Shown here: in pieces, positions 57,275-64,000 of the stretch | Layout: every line of letters begins with the position of its first letter | How positions within the stretch are numbered: position 1 is the first letter of the stretch | Assembly (NCBI GenBank): GCA_037693485.1 | Contig: CM075348.1 | Span: 30,436,501 to 30,500,500 of the forward strand | DNA length: 64,000 nt | Source: Kitagawia praeruptora | Lineage: Eukaryota; Streptophyta; Magnoliopsida; Apiales; Apiaceae | Reading direction: 5' to 3' | Position numbers and translations under genes: made by a program | The notes under the pieces: model-generated | Database searches by the model: none | The model's input: the letters and a program-made list of their open reading frames with translations, nothing else | What the model was told of the DNA's origin: nothing

Positions 57275-58351
57275 ACACTAAAAATTGAGGACTACAATTT
57301 CAAGAAACCGTGCATGGTAAGAGCATCACTTCTAAATTAAAACGTAAGATTTAATTAAGAAATTGTAACTTCGGTCATTATTTTTGTTGAAAACGTATAT
57401 ATTCCTCTAAAGGAATATTTAATTAATTAAAGAACGCCAGATTTGTTTAAAGGGGAAAATGGTGGGGAAATGACGAGCCAACTATAAGTCCCCAAGAAGT
57501 AGACATTTAATCTTCTTCTACATATTGCCTTGAGTCTTACACTACATAACATTTAACCAAAAATTTCGAATCAATGATATCAATTTTTGATTATGAGTTC
57601 AGAGTTAAAAGCTAAACAGTAAAATGACCCCGCATGCAATTTATTCCAGATCACTCATGAGTTCTGTCTGACCTTTCTCTTTGTTGTCGTCCACATACTT
57701 GATCCATGTCCAAGATTGACTGGCTACTTATCCTTCTTTACAATGCATGCCTATGATGTTTCCCTCCCAAAGCGAATCAAAAAGAAACCAAACTACACAT
57801 ACAATACATACCGTAGTCTTTTGGTAATAAGAAGTCGAGATTTCTGGGACGGAGCGGGCATGTGTTCGTGATTATTTAAATTTCTAATAATTAACTTTAT
57901 AAGAAAAACAATTCCATCATTAGAACAAATTGACTTGAGAGTTGAGACACTTCCTAAGTTTAATCTCAATAATCACTTGAGATATTATGAAATTTGTGTT
58001 TTGTCTGTCATGCACCATATAATTTTGGACAACACTAATTTAGACACAACTTTATGGTTTTAGCATCTACACACACAAACACACTACATGTGCATGAATA
58101 CATCTACACGATCACAGATACCTCCAACTCAGTGGCCAGCTCAGAATCATCATAAAGGTTCAACTAAAGAGAAGAAATTAGAGGATTATAATATGCAGAT
58201 GTGTATATACACTTCAACATTATAAACTATAGACATGAAATGCACATGGAGTGTGGCCTGGGGTTCATATTGGATGAAAATGCAGGTGGTGGGACAGATA
58301 AGGCCAGCCTCAAAATGATTTGGTGAATGATTGGGCTGTACAGTTAGATAA
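57275..58351. other. Intergenic, no gene recognised
   Basis: AT-rich sequence between the copia-like insertion and a MITE. Read on both strands, nothing resembles a coding exon, a tRNA or a transposon end. Confidence 0.5.
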
Positions 58352-58611
58352 TACTCCCTCCGTCCCTTATTTCTTTTCCTGTTAATCATTATCACGCTTG
58401 CCAATGCACATTTTTTATCGTTAATATCTTTAATTTCGTTTTAGTACTAAATATAAAAACTTCACTGTATTAAAGTACTCACAAATACGAATCCAACAAG
58501 ATCACTCATGACTATATTTTGTCTTATAAATTATGCATAAATTAGTAATCAATCGCTTACGATGAACAGTGTAAAAAGTCAAAACAGGAAAAGAAAAAAG
58601 ATACGGAAGTA
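58352..58611. mobile_element. Stowaway MITE, family B copy 2
   Basis: Left end TACTCCCTCCGTCCCTTATT; right end AAAAAAGATACGGAAGTA, with arms extending through CTTTTCCTGTT and AACAGGAAAAG. TA at both edges. Interior matches 50685-50943 in reverse orientation. Confidence 0.85.
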
Positions 58612-59428
58612 TGCATATACCTTTACAGTAATATATTGATATTAGATGTACTTCCTCTGCTTGGAAGTTGATTTCAAGAAACTTCCTTCTTGCCAACTCC
58701 TGTCGACGTCCATATTACTCGGACACTTCCATCTCCAAATTTCGTTACTATCTATCATGCAAGAGACAACAGAAGTGGAGTCTTGAATTGAAGCGCAAAA
58801 GTTTAGATACTACATCACTATAAGCACAAGGAAATTAACATAGTACTTGTAAACTTTATCATCTCTATGGACAAAAAGTTTTTTTTTTAAAAAAAATAAA
58901 AATTGAAGCAACCAAATCCTTCTCGACCAGTAAATTTACAAACTATATATCTCTATAAGCACAAAAAAAATTAACATAGCACATGCAAACGTTTTTGAAC
59001 TCGTTGGGAAAGTCAGCATGTTAGAATCTCCAAAGTCCAAGGACAATAAGCTTTGTTTGAAGCAATCAAATCCATTAACTAGTATAACATCAAAGAAGCT
59101 TAAATGACAAATGGCTTAAATTAAAATACGGGTTAAGTTGACAATTTGTTTCATGCCAAGCAGTTAAGATCATGAAAGCACATTATCGTACATCTGCTAA
59201 TTATGCGGAGGGAAAAAATTTCTTCACTGCAGACAATATATTCCTGGACAAGGATAGCATGGATAACTGATTGAAAAAGATAATATCTAAAGATGAAACA
59301 AGCATCTAAGTTATGTTCTTTCCAATTTATAAAATAGGAAATGGAAAGCATGGAAGTACCAAAACACAATTAGGTTAACAGAACCCAATTTACATTCATA
59401 TCCTTAAACAAATCCGGACTTATCTTGT
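58612..59428. other. Intergenic and 3' UTR of WEB2
   Basis: The right part (about 59180-59428) resembles the WEB1 3' UTR in phrases such as GCATGGAAGTACCAAAACACAAT and is probably the WEB2 3' UTR. No other gene recognised. Confidence 0.55.
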
Positions 59429-62400
59429 TTACTTCTGGTTGCTAGTACCCTTCTTTTTCAATAAACTTCCAAACTTACGGAGCAAAGGATTTTTCTTCTT
59501 CTGACTAGACTCCTTTGTCGGTGAGTTTCCACCACTCTCTAGATTTTCTGACAAGAACGATCCATTTATCTGGTCAAAGCTCTCATTTTCTGCCTTTGAG
59601 TCCAGCTCTTCATCAAATTCTTTCTCTGGCTCCAAAAAATCTCTATCTTCAATCTTGCAGCTTTCCCACATCTTAAACTCAACTTCTACTTTATCATCTT
59701 CCTTTTCCTTATTCTCATTCCAGTTTGGTTTTCCGTTTAAATCCTTAGATTTACTAACAGCATCAACTCCCTTTACATACACGGCATTACTATCCTCTAG
59801 AGGAATTTCTTGCGCAAGGACCTGGAAACCCTGATGTGGCATCTCCGATTTGGAGTTCTCAATCTTCCCATTTCCATTTTGTTCAGAAAATTCTACTACT
59901 TTAGGGAGCATATCATAATCTTTTTCACTGTCTGTGAGCTCTGCATTCTCCTCGGCTCGTTCTCTGGTCATAGCTTCTTCTAGCAACTTTGAAAATTCGT
60001 CAACCTTCTTTAGAGAAGCAGCGTCTTTACTTTGAAGCTCCTCATTCTCTTGAATAATACTCTGCAACTCATTCTCTTTATCCAGTAAACTCTCCTTCAA
60101 CCTCATGCTCTCAGCTTTCATTTCCCCCAGAATTTTCTTCAGATAATCTACCTCATGCTCAGCTTCTGCTAGGCTATTCTTTACCTGAGCTTCTTCCTTT
60201 TTTGTTGCACAAGCTTCATTCTCAGCATCCTTAAGTAAACTAACCAGTCTGCTAACTTCTTCTGTCAGTGACGTGTTCTCTTCTTCAGATTTATTAACCG
60301 AATCCATCAAATGAAGCTCTTTTTGCTCCCAGTAAGCTTTGGCAGTCTGCTGATCATGCTTAGATTGTTCCAGCAATTGATTGAGGACGTCAATCTCATG
60401 TCTTGCATCATCAAGCATTCCCTCATATTTATCGTTAGATGCCCTCAGTTCTAGCTCTAAGTTTTCTACCTGGGTTTTTAAATCCTCATGCTTATCTTGA
60501 CTAGATAATAGCTTTTCTTTTACTTGTCTTGCTTCTGAAGAAACTTCATGTAATGCTGAAGCTAAGCTCTCCATTGCTTTCTTACTTTTCTCTTCTTCTT
60601 CCCTGGAAGTATCCACCTCAATTATAAGCTTGTTTTTCTCTTCTAGCAGCGTTTCAACACTGGCAGCAGAAAGCTTCTCATTGTTTAATGCCTGGGTTTT
60701 CTCGTCCTTTACGGTATCAATCATAAACTTTAAAGATTCAACCTCCTTTGTCAAGTCAGAAGCTTGTTTATTGGCCATATCTACACTACGCTGTGATTCC
60801 TCAAGATCAGTTCTCTGCGATCCTATTGACAATTCCAGTGACACCAACTTTTCTTTAAGAAAAGTGACTTCAGATTCTGCATCATGCAGCAGACCATTGC
60901 TTTCCTCTAGTTGTTTTTTTATTGTATTTAGAGATTCTGATGCAGATCTCTCTAACTGATTTGCTTGTTCAGAATGAAGTTCTAATTCTTCAACCCTCTT
61001 TTGACGCTCTTTGACAAGATGATGTGCATGAGATTCAGCCATTTTTGCAGCTTCCAGCTCTGCATTAAGATGCTGTAGAGCAAGTTCATTTGCCACTAGC
61101 TTCTGCTCATAATCTTTAGCTTTGTCAAGTTTTTGTGTCAAAGTATCCACCTCTGATTTGAGCTCCATCTCAATTTCACTATATCTGGCGGCTTCCGTCC
61201 CATAATCTCTTGCCTTTGCACTCGCACAGGCTTCGGCTATTTTTGCTGCCACCAGTTCAATACTAAGTTGCTCTACAGCCACTTCATTTTCTGCTAGCTT
61301 CTGTTCGTAACCATTTCCTTTCTGCAGTTCATGTTTTAATGTTTCTATCTCTGATTCGAGCTCCATCACCATAATTCTATATTTTCCAGCCTCATTTTCA
61401 AAATCTTTTGCTTTCTCCAGCTCCAGCTCTTGTACAAGTGTTTGTACCTCTGATTTGAGCTTCGAGGCCATAATAGCACTATTTACCTCTGACTCATTCA
61501 GGGATTCAAATGCAGCCTTTAAGCGAACCAACTCAGCTGACATAGTCTCCACCTTCTCTGCGTGAATCTCAGCAATCTTAGTCGCCTCATCAGCATGGCA
61601 AAGGGCCTGATTTTTTGCATCAAAAGTCATGGCTAGTTCCTGCTTCACCTTTTCGAGTTCATGGGTGGCAGAGAGAAGAGCTGAAATATCCAAAGAATGC
61701 TGATTCCTTAAATCTTCAATTTCCTTGTCCTTGTCCTGTTCCTCTTTCTTTTTCTGAAATGCATCAATGCCAACCTGTTCCATCTCCAAAGCATGAAACT
61801 TCTCGATCTCGGATTCCTCTTCAGCTCTTTTCTGAGCAACCAATGCAGCTGTAAGTTTCCCATTAGCTTCTTCTGCTACCCTCTGTGCTTCTTTTAATTC
61901 ATCAAGTGCTTGTGTTTTTGCTTTCTCAACCTCAGCTAGTTTCTCCTTTGCCTTCTTTAGGTCTTCCTGAACAACGTTAAGCTGAGACTGCAATTCAGAT
62001 CCCTTTGACAGTCGGGTTGGCTGTTTCTGAAAATCCAAAGACAAAAACTTATAAAGATGCAATATCAATTAAACCACGTAGCAGGTTTGACATGGTTATA
62101 AGTCACTACAAAGAGTAATTCACATCAAAGTAATCTTTGTAACTCGTATACCTCTAAATACATTCCCAATAATAATCACAATGCCTTTGTGTAACATAAC
62201 AGATGCCTATATACAATACACTAGAGCTTGTAAGCTACAACTAACTAACCAAAAAGGGTAACGAAAATCTTACATCAGGTGTTGTACTGAGCTTGGGAGA
62301 CTTGCGATCCACCACGGGCTTTGAAGTAACAGAACCCGGAGAACGATCAACAGAGACACGTGAACTTTGTAGGGGAGAAGCCGAACCATTTTCCAATTTC

Positions 62401-63582
62401 ACCACTCCCCGGCTCAGTTTAGCAACCTTAGGAGTTGCAGGTGATACTTTAGTAATGAAAGGAACACTAGACACTTTGTCATTAGGAGCTACTTTAGATA
62501 CTTTGCTATTCGGGGTCGGTGTTTCTGATATTGTAGATTTGTTCAAGTTCAATCTATCATGTCCACATCAAAAATATAAAAAACCATTAAAATCAAACAA
62601 TGCAAGATTTAAAAGCACACTGTATACAATTAAAGCACGTTTTCAAACTGACAAATACAAATCCTAACTAAAGATGGAAACTTTACGAAAGCACACAAAA
62701 TCCACATCACATATATAGAAAAAGGGTTTTATATCAAACTGGCCACCCGTTTCACTCAAAACTATCAATTAAACCACCCATTCAAAAACGATATCATTTG
62801 AATCACTAAATTCATAATAAATATCAAAGTGGCCACCCATTATAGTAATCGGAAAGTAAAAATAATTTTTCATCGAGTTTTACACATTTTTCTTAAATAC
62901 TACTATAATCAAATGAAAGGTTATGAATTCTAGTATTTTTGATAATATATTCAGAATTTAAAAAGTTTATTTACTATTTATTTTTAATTAAAACAAGGAA
63001 AATGACAATAAAATAAAAAATCTTTCGTTGATATCGTTTTTGAATGGGTGGTCTAATTGATAGTTTTGAGTGAAACGGGTGGCCAGTTTGATATAAAACC
63101 CTATAGAAAAAACCATTAGAATCAAACAATGCAAGATTTATAATAAAAGCATGTTTTTAAACTAACAAATATGAATCCTAACCAAAGATGGAAACTTTAT
63201 CAAAACACACAGAAATAGTAAAAGACCCAACTATAAACACATTAAAACATAACAAATTTAGTGTAAATTAAATCAAGATCCACAGTATAAACCTCTAAAG
63301 CCCATTTAAAAATACTAAATTTACATTGACCTAAATCACTAGAACACAATATAGTCAAACCAAGAATCAAGAAATACAACAGAAAAGACATACATACATA
63401 TCAAAATGAACCAGATACCAGGAGACATATATACATACAAACAGTGTAATGATTTAAAATCTATGGTATAAATCAGTAAAAGATCTGACCCATAAACAGT
63501 AATACACTGAAATGTAACACAAAAATAAAAATCAAGCCATTAATAAACAAGAAAACAAGAACCATCAAAACTACAATAAAAG

Positions 63583-63620
<38 letters not shown>

Positions 63621-63640
63621 TACTTGGATTTAGAAGACAT
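59429..63640 (-). CDS. WEB-family coiled-coil protein (WEB2 of this window; At3g02930/At5g16730 type)
   Basis: Three exons on the minus strand: 63640-63624 (MSSKSK), 62553-62274 and 62026-59429, joining in frame to 964 residues. Intron positions and phases are the same as in WEB1. The basic Ser/Pro-rich head (SPATPKVAKLSRG, SSRVSVDRSPGSVTSKP) is followed by a long coiled coil starting RLSKGSELQSQLNVVQEDLK at about residue 104, an acidic linker, and the tail KKKNPLLRKFGSLLKKKG. Diverged repeats in the rod (LESEIETLKHELQKG, LKSEVDTLTQKLDKA) mirror those of WEB1. An in-frame ATG in intron 2 (62068) is not the real start, because upstream exons fit the paralogue. Intron 1 hosts a MITE. The likely role, by homology, is in light-driven chloroplast movement or a related cytoskeletal process. 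Confidence 0.93.
62723..63101. mobile_element. Mutator-type MITE in intron 1 of WEB2
   Basis: Terminal inverted repeats of about 73 bp with one visible mismatch: the left arm starts GGGTTTTATATCAAACTGG, and the right arm ends in its reverse complement. Flanked by a 9- to 10-bp duplication TATAGAAAA (62714-62722 and 63102-63110), the Mutator signature. The interior is A/T-rich and non-coding. Confidence 0.88.
63587..63619. repeat. (GA)n microsatellite at the WEB2 exon 1 / intron 1 border
   Basis: A long perfect GA tract begins a few bases downstream (on the minus strand) of the short first exon; on the transcribed strand it reads (CT)n right after the donor site. Confidence 0.9.
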
Positions 63641-64000
63641 GGTGGAGTAGGAGAAAGAAGGATGGTTACTGAAAAGTTATGTTTATGTATGGAGTATGAA
63701 GTGTGATATACATTTATTGAGTATAAAAATAATGACATCAGTGGTTTATAGTACTATATATTTAAGAAAATCTCGAGGAGAATGTGAAATGTGAAGGAAA
63801 ATAACTAGTGGGGGTTTGTCACATTTATATATTTCTTCCTCCTTAGTCCCATTTTGTTTTTGTTTGACATTTTTCTTTTTGTTTGGATGATATATTTATA
63901 AATGATATTTTTAAAATTTTTTGTTTTGCATAAAAATATAAATTCTATTTTTAGATAAATTAAAAAAAATTAAAAAAATATAATTTACAAATATCCGATT
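63641..64000. other. WEB2 upstream region
   Basis: Likely promoter: on the minus strand TTTTTATACTCAATAAATG near 63711-63731 is a possible TATA region. From about 63833 the phrase CTTCCTCCTTAGTCCC resembles a decayed Stowaway end, but the partner end would lie beyond the window. Confidence 0.4.

Noticed and set aside
63833..64000. Possible Stowaway end (CTTCCTCCTTAGTCCC)
   Set aside because: The partner end is not in the window, so the element cannot be confirmed.

Overview
This is eukaryotic nuclear DNA from a flowering plant, most likely a eudicot. The evidence is AT-rich intergenic sequence, genes with many small GT-AG introns, Ty1/copia and Ty3/gypsy LTR retrotransposons primed by tRNA-Met, Stowaway-type MITEs with CTCCCTCCGTCC termini, and plant gene families (WEB coiled-coil proteins, plant F-box proteins, plant RPA1-like proteins). 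I cannot name the species from sequence alone.

Layout. 1-3.5 kb: two tandem replication protein A (RPA1)-like genes on the + strand; the first has in-frame stops, the second splices into an open 456-codon frame. 3.5-4.2 kb: two short inverted-repeat elements. 4.4-10.0 kb: an 11-exon + strand gene for a divergent phosphoenolpyruvate-carboxykinase-like protein that lacks the nucleotide-binding loop. 12.0-16.4 kb: a 7-exon minus-strand gene for a membrane-anchored NERD-domain protein, with strange repeats in its introns. 16.4-22.1 kb: AT-rich sequence with a probable Helitron, a decayed WEB fragment and a truncated copia element flanked by a 60-bp inverted repeat. 22.1-41.5 kb: two related minus-strand F-box genes, both destroyed by transposons. 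The first is split by a 5.6-kb non-coding LTR element (TSD GGTTG). The second is split by a 9.9-kb gypsy element (TSD TGTTG), which itself holds a 4.9-kb Athila-like element (TSD GCACA), and by a short hAT remnant. 41.5-46 kb: AT-rich sequence with Helitron-like ends. 46.1-49.8 kb and 59.4-63.6 kb: two intact tandem WEB-family coiled-coil genes on the minus strand (969 and 964 codons, same three-exon structure). Between them lie MITEs, three unusual fold-back elements sitting in (TA)n tracts, stacked Helitron ends, a LINE-like scrap and a very young 2.5-kb non-autonomous copia-like element.

How it fits together. The WEB and F-box pieces look like a minus-strand [F-box / WEB] pair that was duplicated and then eroded: F-box 1 is followed by only the 3' end of a WEB gene, while F-box 2 is followed (after TE insertions) by intact WEB1. 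The probably functional host genes are the second RPA1-like gene, the PEPCK-like gene, the NERD gene and the two WEB genes. I did not find a bacterial-style system, CRISPR array or gene cluster with an obvious new joint function. The most unusual items are the P-loop-less PEPCK-like protein, the fold-back elements with ACGT-core palindromes, and the scrambled inverted-repeat cluster in the NERD intron.
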